A program made the translations under genes and the position numbers. From assembly GCA_044226035.1 (NCBI GenBank), contig JBGAHT010000025.1:1-34807 (forward strand): a DNA stretch of 34,807 nucleotides, given 5' to 3'. This document shows, piece by piece, positions 15,088 through 22,945 of the stretch. The notes below the pieces were generated by a model. The model did no database searches and was not told the DNA's origin. It saw nothing but the letters and a program-made list of their open reading frames with translations. Each line of letters starts with the position of its first letter. Position 1 is the stretch's first letter. The stretch is from Pseudoluteimonas sp044226035. Its GTDB lineage: Bacteria > Pseudomonadota > Gammaproteobacteria > Xanthomonadales > Xanthomonadaceae.

Positions 15088-16233
15088 ATGCAAACGACGT
15101 CCGTTGCCCCGTATCGCCATTTCCACCGCATCGCCTGGCTGGCGGTGGCGCTCGCGTTCGGCGTGATCGTGTTCGGCGCGTTCGTGCGGTTGTCGAACGC
15201 GGGCCTGAGCTGCCCCGATTGGCCGACCTGCTATGGCCGCGCCGCGTGGCCGAGCGCCGCGCACGATTCGCTCAACCGCGCCGCTGAGGCAATCCGGCCG
15301 GTGGAGCCGCACAAGGCCTGGCGCGAACAGCTGCACCGCATGCTCGCCGGCACCCTCGGCCTGCTGGTGTTGGCGCTCGCGTTGCTGGCGACGCGCAAGC
15401 GCCCGTGCGGCTGGCTGCACATCCTGGCCGCGGCCGCCGCGGTCGCGTGCTCGATCCCGCTGTACATGCACGCGCACTACCTGCCCGCCGCGATCTTCGC
15501 GGTGTTCGCGGAAACGCTGCTGCTGGCCGGCGCCCTGCGCTGGTCGAACAGCGACTTCGCCCGCGTTTCGACCCTGACCTTCGCGGTGATCGTGTTGCAG
15601 GCGCTGCTCGGCATGTGGACCGTGACCTGGCTGCTGAAGCCGGTGGTGGTGATGAGCCACCTGCTCGGCGGGCTGCTCACCTTCTCGCTGCTGGCATGGA
15701 CCGCGTGGCGCGCGACCGATGCGCCGATCCGGCTCGCGGAAGCGCCGCAGCTGCGGCGCTGGGCGATCGTCGGACTGGCGTTGCTCGGCGCGCAGATCGC
15801 GCTCGGCGGCTGGACCAGCGCCAATTACGCCGCGCTCGCCTGCGGCAACGATGTCCCCAAGTGCGTGGGCCAGTGGTGGCCGCCGCACGACTTCCACCAG
15901 GGCTTCGTGCTGTGGCGCGGGGTCGGCGTGGATTACGAAGGCGGCGTGCTCGACGGCGCGGCGCGCATCGCGATCCAGCTCGCGCATCGCCTCGGCGCGG
16001 TGGTGGTGTTCTCGTTCCTGGCGGCGTTCGCGCTGAAGCTGTTGCGCACGCCCGGCATGCGCGGCTTCGGCAGCGGGCTGTTGCTGCTGGCGCTGGCGCA
16101 GGTCGCGCTCGGCATCGCCAACGTCAAGCTCGGCCTGCCGCTGCACGTGGCGGTGCTGCACAACGCCGGCGCCGCGCTGCTGCTGTTCGTGCTCGTCACG
16201 CTGCTGGCGCGCCTGCGCCCGCCAGAAACCTGA
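15088..16233 (+). CDS. ctaA: Heme A synthase CtaA/Cox15
   Basis: A 381-residue, eight-helix membrane enzyme that oxidises the C8 methyl of heme O to give heme A. It is built of two similar four-helix halves. Seen here are NAGLSCPDWPTCYG, the His of EQLHRMLAGTLG, VVVMSHLLGGLL, the long loop LACGNDVPKCVGQWWPP, IQLAHRLGAVVV and LHNAGAALLL, supplying the conserved heme-ligand His residues. The two loop cysteines (CGNDVPKC) in the second half are also typical. Translation is probably coupled to the preceding gene (one base apart). Together with ctaB it completes heme A synthesis for subunit I. Confidence 0.95.
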   Translation: MQTTSVAPYRHFHRIAWLAVALAFGVIVFGAFVRLSNAGLSCPDWPTCYGRAAWPSAAHDSLNRAAEAIRPVEPHKAWREQLHRMLAGTLGLLVLALALLATRKRPCGWLHILAAAAAVACSIPLYMHAHYLPAAIFAVFAETLLLAGALRWSNSDFARVSTLTFAVIVLQALLGMWTVTWLLKPVVVMSHLLGGLLTFSLLAWTAWRATDAPIRLAEAPQLRRWAIVGLALLGAQIALGGWTSANYAALACGNDVPKCVGQWWPPHDFHQGFVLWRGVGVDYEGGVLDGAARIAIQLAHRLGAVVVFSFLAAFALKLLRTPGMRGFGSGLLLLALAQVALGIANVKLGLPLHVAVLHNAGAALLLFVLVTLLARLRPPET

Positions 16234-16240
16234 GGCCGCG

Positions 16241-17161
16241 ATGGCGAACGCCGCGTTCCGCGAGTACTGGACGCTGACCAAGCCGCGCGTGGTCGCGTTG
16301 ATCGTGTTCACCGCGCTGGTGGGCATGTTCCTCGCGGTACCGGGGCTGCCGCCGCTGCGCGAAACCGTGTTCGGCCTGCTCGGCATCTGGCTGGCGGCGG
16401 CGTCCGCGGCGGCGATCAACCACCTCATCGACCAGCGCATCGACAAGGTGATGGTGCGCACCGCCGACCGTCCGCTCGCGACCGGCGCGCTGCAGCCGGC
16501 GCAGGTGCTGGCGTTCGCGGTGTTCCTCGGCGCGGCATCGATGACGGTGCTGATCGCGCTGGTGAACGTGGTCTGCGCGGCGCTCACCTTCGCCTCGCTG
16601 ATCGGCTACGCCATCGTCTACACCGCGTGGCTCAAGCGCGCGACGCCGCAGAACATCGTGATCGGCGGCATCGCCGGCGCCGCGCCACCGCTGCTGGGCT
16701 GGGCCGCGGTCACCGGCATGCGCGGCGAATGGGACTGGGCGCACGCGTTGCTGCTGGTGTTGATCGTGTTCGTGTGGACGCCGCCGCACTTCTGGGCGCT
16801 GGCGATCTTCCGCCGCGAGGACTACGCGCGCGCGCTGGTGCCGATGCTGCCGGTGACCCACGGCGTGGAATACACGCGCTGGCAGATCCTGCTGTACACG
16901 CTGCTGCTGCTGATCGTGACCGTGCTGCCGTGGGTCGCGGGCATGAGCGGGCTCTGCTACCTCGGCGGCGCGCTGGTGCTGGGCATCGCCTTCGTCTGGC
17001 ACGCGTGGCGGCTGATGGATCCGCCCGACGAGCGCTACGCGATGCGCGTGTTCGGCTATTCCATCGCCTACCTGATGGCGTTGTTCGCGCTTCTGCTCGT
17101 CGACCACTGGCTGGCGCCGTGGCTGCGTCCTGCGGCGATGCTGTCCACGCCGGTGAATTGA
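16241..17161 (+). CDS. ctaB: Protoheme IX farnesyltransferase (heme O synthase)
   Basis: A 306-residue UbiA-superfamily prenyltransferase that adds a farnesyl group to heme B to give heme O, the substrate of CtaA. The first Asp-rich motif is NHLIDQRIDKVMVRTADRPL, followed by YTAWLKRATPQNIVIGG and the family-specific WTPPHFWALA and REDYARALVPMLPVTHG. About nine hydrophobic helices are predictable. It starts seven bases after ctaA and is the last gene of the oxidase cluster. The cluster as a whole therefore encodes the subunits and heme A pathway of a type A oxidase. Confidence 0.96.
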   Translation: MANAAFREYWTLTKPRVVALIVFTALVGMFLAVPGLPPLRETVFGLLGIWLAAASAAAINHLIDQRIDKVMVRTADRPLATGALQPAQVLAFAVFLGAASMTVLIALVNVVCAALTFASLIGYAIVYTAWLKRATPQNIVIGGIAGAAPPLLGWAAVTGMRGEWDWAHALLLVLIVFVWTPPHFWALAIFRREDYARALVPMLPVTHGVEYTRWQILLYTLLLLIVTVLPWVAGMSGLCYLGGALVLGIAFVWHAWRLMDPPDERYAMRVFGYSIAYLMALFALLLVDHWLAPWLRPAAMLSTPVN

Positions 17162-17212
17162 ACGCCGTTGCCGGGCTAAAGTGGCGGCATCGTTGGCGCA
17201 CGGAGGACGGCG

Positions 17213-18373
17213 ATGCTCGATCGACGCGGTTTCCTCAAAACGGTCGGCGCTGGCGGCCTGCTTGCCCTGATGGGCGCGAAGCCGTCGGCGTCGGTACCGA
17301 CCATCGCGATATCGCCACTGCCTGTCCGCTGGCCGCATTACGTCGACACCATCGCCATCGACGGTTCCTCCGGGCTGGACCTGGAATGGCTGGAGGAAGG
17401 CGATGCCGACTATGCGAGGGAGCTCGAGAACGCGCGCGCCTGCGGGCAGGCCGCGATCATGGTGACCATCGCTCCGCAGGGCCGCTACTGGCTGGATGAC
17501 GATGCGTTCCACCGGGCGGTTTCGAAGCTGGATTTCTGGCATGCCGCCGCGGGCAAGCACTCCGATCGCCTGTTGTTGATCGACCGCGCATCCGATCTGC
17601 GGCGCGCGCATGGCGAGCATCGGCTCGGTTTGATTCCGTGGTTCCAGGGCAGCGAGCCGATCGGCGAGCACCTCGAGCGCGTCGCGATGTTCCGCGAGCG
17701 CGGAGTGCGCGTGGTGCAACTCACGCACAATCGCCGCAACCTGGTCGGAGACGGCGCGCAGGAACCGGGCAACGCGGGGTTGAGCAACTTCGGCCATCAG
17801 TTGGTCGAGGCGCTCAACGCGGAGCGGATCGTGGTCGACCTCGCGCATGGTTCGCAGCGAACCATCGCCGAAGGCATCGCCGCTTCGAAGGCGCCGATGC
17901 TGATCAGCCATACCGGTTGCCGCGCGCTCGCCGACCTCCCACGCAACACCGGCGATGCCGAACTGCGCGCGCTGGCCGGGCGCGGAGGCGTGGCAGGGAT
18001 CATCTTCTGGCCTTACCTGCGCACCGACACGCAGCCCATGGCGATCGATGTCATCCACCACATCGAGCATGCGATCAATGTGGCCGGCGAGGACCACGTT
18101 GGCATCGGCACCGACGGCGGCGTCTCGCCGATCCAGCGCACGCCGCGGTTCGAAAGGGACAATCGCGATTGGGTGCGCGCGTCGAAGGCCGACAACATCT
18201 TCGCCATGGACCGTCCGGACGACCTCTACACCTTCATCCCGGACCTCAACGTCGTGAACCGTTTCGAGGCGCTGGGCGCGATGCTGTCCGCGCGCGGGCA
18301 CAGCGATGCACGCATCGACAAGATCCTCGGCGGCAATTTCGCACGCGTGTTCCGCGAGGTCTGGGGCGCGTAG
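17213..18373 (+). CDS. Tat-exported membrane dipeptidase-like protein (M19) with altered metal site
   Basis: A 386-residue protein with GGAGGA before the ATG and a twin-arginine signal (DRRGFLKTVGAGG). The body matches the M19 renal-dipeptidase fold: GVRVVQLTHNRRN, IVVDLAHGSQRT, PMLISHTGCRAL and VGIGTDGG correspond to the conserved beta-barrel strands and keep the two His of the second metal site. The usual first-site HxD (DGHND in classical enzymes) reads DGSSG here, and the bridging Glu region reads FQGSE instead of an EGG-type motif. It may belong to a Tat-dependent subfamily with a different metal site or substrate. Classical dipeptidase activity should not be assumed. It is a single gene after the ctaB cluster. 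Confidence 0.8.
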   Translation: MLDRRGFLKTVGAGGLLALMGAKPSASVPTIAISPLPVRWPHYVDTIAIDGSSGLDLEWLEEGDADYARELENARACGQAAIMVTIAPQGRYWLDDDAFHRAVSKLDFWHAAAGKHSDRLLLIDRASDLRRAHGEHRLGLIPWFQGSEPIGEHLERVAMFRERGVRVVQLTHNRRNLVGDGAQEPGNAGLSNFGHQLVEALNAERIVVDLAHGSQRTIAEGIAASKAPMLISHTGCRALADLPRNTGDAELRALAGRGGVAGIIFWPYLRTDTQPMAIDVIHHIEHAINVAGEDHVGIGTDGGVSPIQRTPRFERDNRDWVRASKADNIFAMDRPDDLYTFIPDLNVVNRFEALGAMLSARGHSDARIDKILGGNFARVFREVWGA

Positions 18374-18522
18374 CGCGCCTTGCGCGGGCGCGGAATCGAT
18401 CCTCGCAGCGGTTGGCCGCATCGCCGCCTGCGATTTCCGGCGCGGGCCATTGAACACGCAAGACACCTGAAATCCAGCGGTGAAGTGCCTACCATGGGCG
18501 TTCTTCCGCACGCGCATCGCCG

Positions 18523-20424
18523 ATGACCACGCCCGATTCCAGGCCGATCCACCCGCACCTGCGCGACGAAGCCAGCACCGACGCGCTGCCGGTGTCGCCG
18601 GCGCTGGGCGCGAGCCTCGATGCCGCGCGCATGCCGCGCCGCTCGACCCTTGTCGAGGCGCGCGTGCTGTTCGTGTGCGCGCTGGCGGTGCTGCTCGGCG
18701 TCGCCGCGGCCTTCATCGCGCGGATCCTGGTGAAGCTGATCGAGCTGGTCACCAACCTCGCGTTCTTCGGCCGCTGGTCGTTCGCCGATGCCTCGCCGGC
18801 GCAAAACCAGCTCGGCATCTGGGTGGTCCTGGTGCCGGTGGTCGGTGGCCTGATCGTCGGCCTGATGGCGCGCTGGGGTTCGCGCGCGATCCGCGGCCAC
18901 GGCATCCCCGAGGCGATGGAGCAGGTGCTGCTCAACGAATCGAAGATCCCGCCGCGCATCACCTTCCTCAAGCCGGTGTCGTCGGCGATCGCGATCGGCA
19001 CCGGCGGCCCGTTCGGCGCCGAGGGCCCGATCATCGCCACCGGCGGCGCGCTCGGTTCCTTCCTCGGCCAGTTGCTGCACGTCACCGGGCAGGAACGCAA
19101 GGTGCTGCTCGCCGCGGGCGCGGCCGGCGGCATGACCGCGATCTTCGGCGCGCCGGTGTCGGCGGTGGTGCTGGCGGTGGAACTGCTGTTGTTCGAACTG
19201 CGCCCGCGTTCGCTCATTCCCGTCGCGTTGGCCGCGGTCACCGCCGCCGGCATGCGCGATTGGATGCTCGGCGGCGCGCCGGTGTTCGCGATGCCCGACG
19301 TGGCCACGCCCGGGCCCGCCGCGTTGCTGTGCTACGTGCTGCTCGGCGCGGGCATGGGCCTGGTCAGCGTGGCGGTGACGCGCATCGTGTACGGCATCGA
19401 GGATGCGTTCGAGAAGCTGCCGATCCACTGGATGTGGTGGCCGGCGATCGGCGGGCTCGCGGTCGGCATCGTCGGCTGGTTCGCGCCGAAAACCATGGGC
19501 GTGGGCTACGACAACATCGTCGACATCCTCGGCGGCCACCTCGCGCTGGGCGCGCTGGCGTTCCTGTGCGCGATGAAGTTCCTGTCGTGGTCGATCGCGC
19601 TCGGCAGCGGCACCTCCGGCGGCACGCTCGCGCCGCTGTTCACCATCGGCGGCGCCTTGGGCGCGCTCGCGGGGTTCGCGCTGGTCGCGCTGCTGCCGGG
19701 CCTGGGGGTGGATCCGCGCATCGCCGCGCTGGTCGGCATGGCCGCGATCTTCGCCGGCGCCTCGCGCGCATTGCTCGCGTCGGTGGTGTTCGCGTTCGAG
19801 ACCACGCACCAGACCGCGGGCCTGCTGCCGTTGCTCGGCGGATGCAGTGCGGCCTACCTCGTGTCCGCGCTGACCATGCGCAACACGATCATGACCGAGA
19901 AGATCGCGCGCCGCGGCGTGCGCGTGCCGACCGAATACGCGGCCGATTACCTCGAACAGGTGCTGGTGCGCGACGCCTGCACGCGCGAGGTGGTGTCGTT
20001 GCGGACGAAGGATGCGCTCGGCGACGTGCGCCACTGGATCCAGTCCGGCCACGTCGAAGCGCAGCACGAGGGATATCCGGTCGTGGACGACGCCGGGCGC
20101 GTGCGCGGGCTGGTGACGCGGCGCATGCTGCTCGATCCGTCCGAACCCGGCAATCGCCGCATCGGCGAACTCCCGTTGCGCCCGCCGATGGTGGTGCACG
20201 AACACCATTCGCTGCGCGAAGCCGCCGACCACATGGTCGCCGAGAACGTCGGCCGCCTGATCGTGGTCGGGGTGGACGCGCCGCATCCGCTCACCGGCAT
20301 CCTCACCCGCGGCGACATCCTGTCCGCGCACGCGCGCCGGCTGAAGGAGAACCGCGAGGCGCGGCGGCACATCCGCTGGCGCGCGAGTTCGCGCCGCGCC
20401 GCCGAGGCGGAAGCGAACCGCTAG
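18523..20424 (+). CDS. ClC family chloride channel/transporter with CBS domains
   Basis: A 633-residue protein with a ~440-residue ClC membrane core and a cytoplasmic pair of CBS domains (~residues 470-600). Filter motifs are GHGIPEAM (classically GSGIP), FGAEGPI with the gating glutamate E167, and GTSGGTLAPLF for the third anion-binding loop. The retained gating Glu favours an H+/anion exchanger, but the class cannot be fixed by motif alone. A soluble ~45-residue N terminus precedes the first helix. The 3' end (coding SAHARRLK, then AEAEANR) reappears 2.5 kb downstream at the end of the FG-GAP gene. It probably used to be directly convergent with dnaG. Confidence 0.93.
   Translation: MTTPDSRPIHPHLRDEASTDALPVSPALGASLDAARMPRRSTLVEARVLFVCALAVLLGVAAAFIARILVKLIELVTNLAFFGRWSFADASPAQNQLGIWVVLVPVVGGLIVGLMARWGSRAIRGHGIPEAMEQVLLNESKIPPRITFLKPVSSAIAIGTGGPFGAEGPIIATGGALGSFLGQLLHVTGQERKVLLAAGAAGGMTAIFGAPVSAVVLAVELLLFELRPRSLIPVALAAVTAAGMRDWMLGGAPVFAMPDVATPGPAALLCYVLLGAGMGLVSVAVTRIVYGIEDAFEKLPIHWMWWPAIGGLAVGIVGWFAPKTMGVGYDNIVDILGGHLALGALAFLCAMKFLSWSIALGSGTSGGTLAPLFTIGGALGALAGFALVALLPGLGVDPRIAALVGMAAIFAGASRALLASVVFAFETTHQTAGLLPLLGGCSAAYLVSALTMRNTIMTEKIARRGVRVPTEYAADYLEQVLVRDACTREVVSLRTKDALGDVRHWIQSGHVEAQHEGYPVVDDAGRVRGLVTRRMLLDPSEPGNRRIGELPLRPPMVVHEHHSLREAADHMVAENVGRLIVVGVDAPHPLTGILTRGDILSAHARRLKENREARRHIRWRASSRRAAEAEANR
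20401..20424 (+). repeat. Left copy of 24-bp direct repeat (end of the ClC gene)
   Basis: These last 24 bases of the ClC gene, ending GAACCGCTAG, match 22922-22945 with one mismatch (GGCGG versus GGCCG). They encode AEAEANR and the stop. Confidence 0.85.
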
Positions 20425-20451
20425 CGCGCCGGCGCGGCGGTTCGCCGGGCC

Positions 20452-21360
20452 TCATTTCGCCTGGTACCACAGGTACAGGCGGATGCTGGCGAGCGGATCG
20501 TTCCCCGATGCGGCGTCCGCGTCGCGCCGCACCTGCAGCGGCACGTACAGCAGTTCCGCGCCGCAGCGCCAGCGCCGTGCGAAGCCGCGGCTGGCGCCGA
20601 CGGCGAAGGCAGGGCGCACATCGGTGGCGGTCAGGCGCGAAAGATCGTGGATGCCGAAAGTCAGCGCATCCACCTGCACTTCGGTTTCGAATCGCACCGC
20701 CGCGGCGCTGGCGTGCCATTGCCATGGCCCGCGATCGAGCGCGGAAACCAGTTCGAGGCCGTAGTAGTTCAGCCGCAGCGCGTCGTTGGACGGCGCCATG
20801 CAGCCATAAGGATTGGCTTGCGGGTCCTGCGTGGCCGCCACGTCGGAAGGACAGGTGATGTCGCCGCCCACCGATCCGTGTTGCCCGAACAAGCGCGCCG
20901 ACAGCGAGAAATCCTCGCGCTTGTACAGGGTGCGGCCGATCGCCGCCGAGAACAGGGCGCGAGGGCGCGCGCCGTGGATTTCCACCGGCGGGGTGAAGCC
21001 CAGTTCGCCGATCCATCCGCCCGGCAATCCGATCCATCCGCGCAGGCGGCCGATGGCCGGCGACTTGTTGAGGTCCTCGGCCTTCGAGCCGCTGAAGCCC
21101 ACCTGTTGCTGTTCCTGGCTCAGGCGGGGGATTTGCCCGAGTTCGGCGGCCATCGCCCATTGCCCCGGGCGCAGTTCGGGAGAAGCCCCGAATCCGGTCA
21201 TCAGGCTGGCCGCGGTGAAATAGTGCATCGCCCAGGCTTCCGGGCGCTCGGAATCCAGGCGTTCGTCCCCGCGATAGACCACCTCGGCCGCCGCGTCCAG
21301 GCACGTGCCCATGAGAACCGACGACAGCATGATCGACAACAGCAGTCGGGTATTGCGCAT
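20452..21360 (-). CDS. Predicted outer-membrane beta-barrel protein, unknown family
   Basis: A 302-residue exported protein. The ATG at 21360 has AAGGA upstream and gives a signal peptide ending LDAAA. The mature part alternates amphipathic strands with Gly/Asp/Asn loops (RLRGWIGLPGGWIGELGF, ALRLNYYGLELVSAL, WQWHASAAAVRFETEVQV) and ends in aromatic-rich LYLWYQAK. That suggests a small barrel, though without the terminal Phe. Two cysteines (ITCPSD and YGCMAP) are about 20 residues apart and could form a loop disulfide. I do not recognise the family. It is divergent from the cupredoxin/FG-GAP gene inside the same inserted segment, which suggests a shared history or function. Confidence 0.65.
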   Translation of the reverse strand: MRNTRLLLSIMLSSVLMGTCLDAAAEVVYRGDERLDSERPEAWAMHYFTAASLMTGFGASPELRPGQWAMAAELGQIPRLSQEQQQVGFSGSKAEDLNKSPAIGRLRGWIGLPGGWIGELGFTPPVEIHGARPRALFSAAIGRTLYKREDFSLSARLFGQHGSVGGDITCPSDVAATQDPQANPYGCMAPSNDALRLNYYGLELVSALDRGPWQWHASAAAVRFETEVQVDALTFGIHDLSRLTATDVRPAFAVGASRGFARRWRCGAELLYVPLQVRRDADAASGNDPLASIRLYLWYQAK

Positions 21361-22029
21361 GTTCCTTTTCCCGCTGGCGGTGGGTGCAGAGCGGCGAGGA
21401 TGCACAGGCGTCAGTTGCGGAAACCGACCGTTCGTCGGATCGATGCCTCGATCCTGCGAAAGAATGAACCTGTCACGCGCAGTCGCGCATCAACGCAAAA
21501 GCGAGAGGTCCCGGCCGCGACACCCGCAAGCCGGCACTGCCGTCGCAACATCCAATCCGCCTCGAGGTGCGCCATGCATGCGATCAAGACGAACCAGTCC
21601 CGCGCCTCCGCCAAGCGCCGCCGCAAGGCCGTGCTGGCCGGTTGCTCGGCCGTGGTGTTCGGCCTGTCGTGTCCGGCGCTGGCGGCGGCCGCGAACCATG
21701 TCGTGACGGCGATGCCCAACCTGACCTTCTCGCCCAAGACCCTGACCATCAACGCGGGCGACACGGTGACGTTCACGAACGATGGCGGTTTCCACAACGT
21801 GGCTTCCGATCCCGGCGCGGTGACGGCGTTCCGCTGCGCCAACGGCTGCGATGGCGCTGGCGGCAACGGGAGCCTGAGCAGCGCGGCCTGGTCGGCGACG
21901 GTGACTTTTCCGAAGGCCGGGTCCGCTTCTTTCCACTGCGAAGCGCATGGCGCCGCCGGCGGAGTCGGCATGTCCGGCACGATCACCATCAAGGGCGCCA
22001 CCGCGCAGAAGCGCCGATACGACTTCAAC

Positions 22030-22890
22030 GGCGACGGCAAGTCGGACATCCTGTGGCGCAACGGAACCACGGGCGCGAATTCGATCTGGCTGTCGGCGAA
22101 CTCGGCGACCAAGCAGGCGGTGGCGACGATATCCGACACGACCTGGCAAGTAGCCGGTTCCGGCGACTACACCGGCGATGGGCGCGCCGACATCCTGTGG
22201 CGCAACAGCGTCACCGGCGCGAATTCGCTGTGGCCGTCGGCCAACCAGGCGCTGAAGCAGGTGCTGGCTGCGGTGCCCGACGTCGCCTGGAAAGTGGCTG
22301 GCTCCGGCGATTACAACGGCGATGGCAAGTCGGACATCCTGTGGCGCAACGGAACCACGGGCGCGAATTCGTACTGGCTGTCGGCGAACTCGGCGACCAA
22401 GCAGGCGGTGGCCACGGTATCCGACACGGCCTGGAAAGTGGCGGGTTCCGGCGACTACAACGGCGATGGTCGCGCCGACATCCTGTGGCGCAACAGCGTC
22501 ACCGGCGCGAATTCGATCTGGTTGTCGGCCAATTCGGCGACGAAACAAGGTGTTGCCAGCTTGCTCGATGTCGCGTGGACAGTGGTGGGGTCCGGCGACT
22601 ACAACGGCGATGGCAAGCGGACATCCTGTGGCGCAACGGAACCACGGGCGCGGATTCGATCTGGCTGTCGGCGAACTCGGCGACCAAGCAGGCGGTGGCG
22701 ACGGTGTCCGATCCCGCCTGGAAAGTGGTCGGTTCCGGCGACTATACCGGCGATGGTCGCGCCGACATCCTGTGTGGCGCAACGGCGCCACGGGCGCGAA
22801 TTCGCTGTGGCCTTCGGCCAACCAGGCGCTGAAGCAGGTCCTGACCACGCAACCCGATCTTGCCTGGTCGGTCGTGGGAAGCGTGGATAG
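22030..22890 (+). repeat. Six tandem 144-bp repeats, alternating A/B types
   Basis: Units start at 22030, 22174, 22318, 22462, 22606 and about 22749. Odd units read GDGKSDILWRNGTTGANS then SATKQAVAT; even units read GDGRADILWRNS (or NG) VTGANS, often with NQALKQVL. DNA identity between like units is very high, so the array behaves as a 288-bp higher-order repeat. Confidence 0.88.
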
Positions 22891-22921
22891 CGTTCATGCG
22901 CATCGGCTGAAAGCAGCGCAG

Positions 22922-22945
22922 GCCGAGGCCGAAGCGAACCGCTAG
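22922..22945 (+). repeat. Right copy of 24-bp direct repeat (ClC-tail relic)
   Basis: Matches 20401-20424 at 23 of 24 bases, including the TAG stop. The final CTAG is shared by the stop codons of this gene and of the convergent dnaG. Confidence 0.85.

Larger units (their letters stand above)
21574..22945 (+). pseudogene. Secreted cupredoxin / FG-GAP (VCBS) repeat protein with two frameshifts
   Basis: The ATG at 21574 has GAGGTG upstream and leads a basic, long signal peptide (to about residue 40). Residues ~41-141 form a plastocyanin-like cupredoxin with a full type-1 copper set: H74, C122, H125 and M133. Six 48-residue FG-GAP-type repeats follow, each with a Ca-binding loop such as DYNGDGKSD and the words DILWRN and TGANS. 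The frame breaks twice: a T is missing after 22617 compared with the other repeat copies, and a TG is extra at 22771-22774. Correcting both gives one frame to the TAG at 22943-22945. These may be sequencing errors in a tandem repeat or true decay. The last residues match the ClC tail, not FG-GAP sequence. The function is likely extracellular; the partner is unknown. Confidence 0.75.

Noticed and set aside
13507..16587. 1026-codon minus-strand frame covering SURF1 to ctaB
   Set aside because: Only its last ~75 codons (the DUF2909 protein) are real; the rest is a shadow of the assembly genes.
22030..22890. Regular repeats that might suggest a CRISPR array
   Set aside because: The unit is 144 bp, fully coding and without unique spacers; it is an FG-GAP protein repeat.
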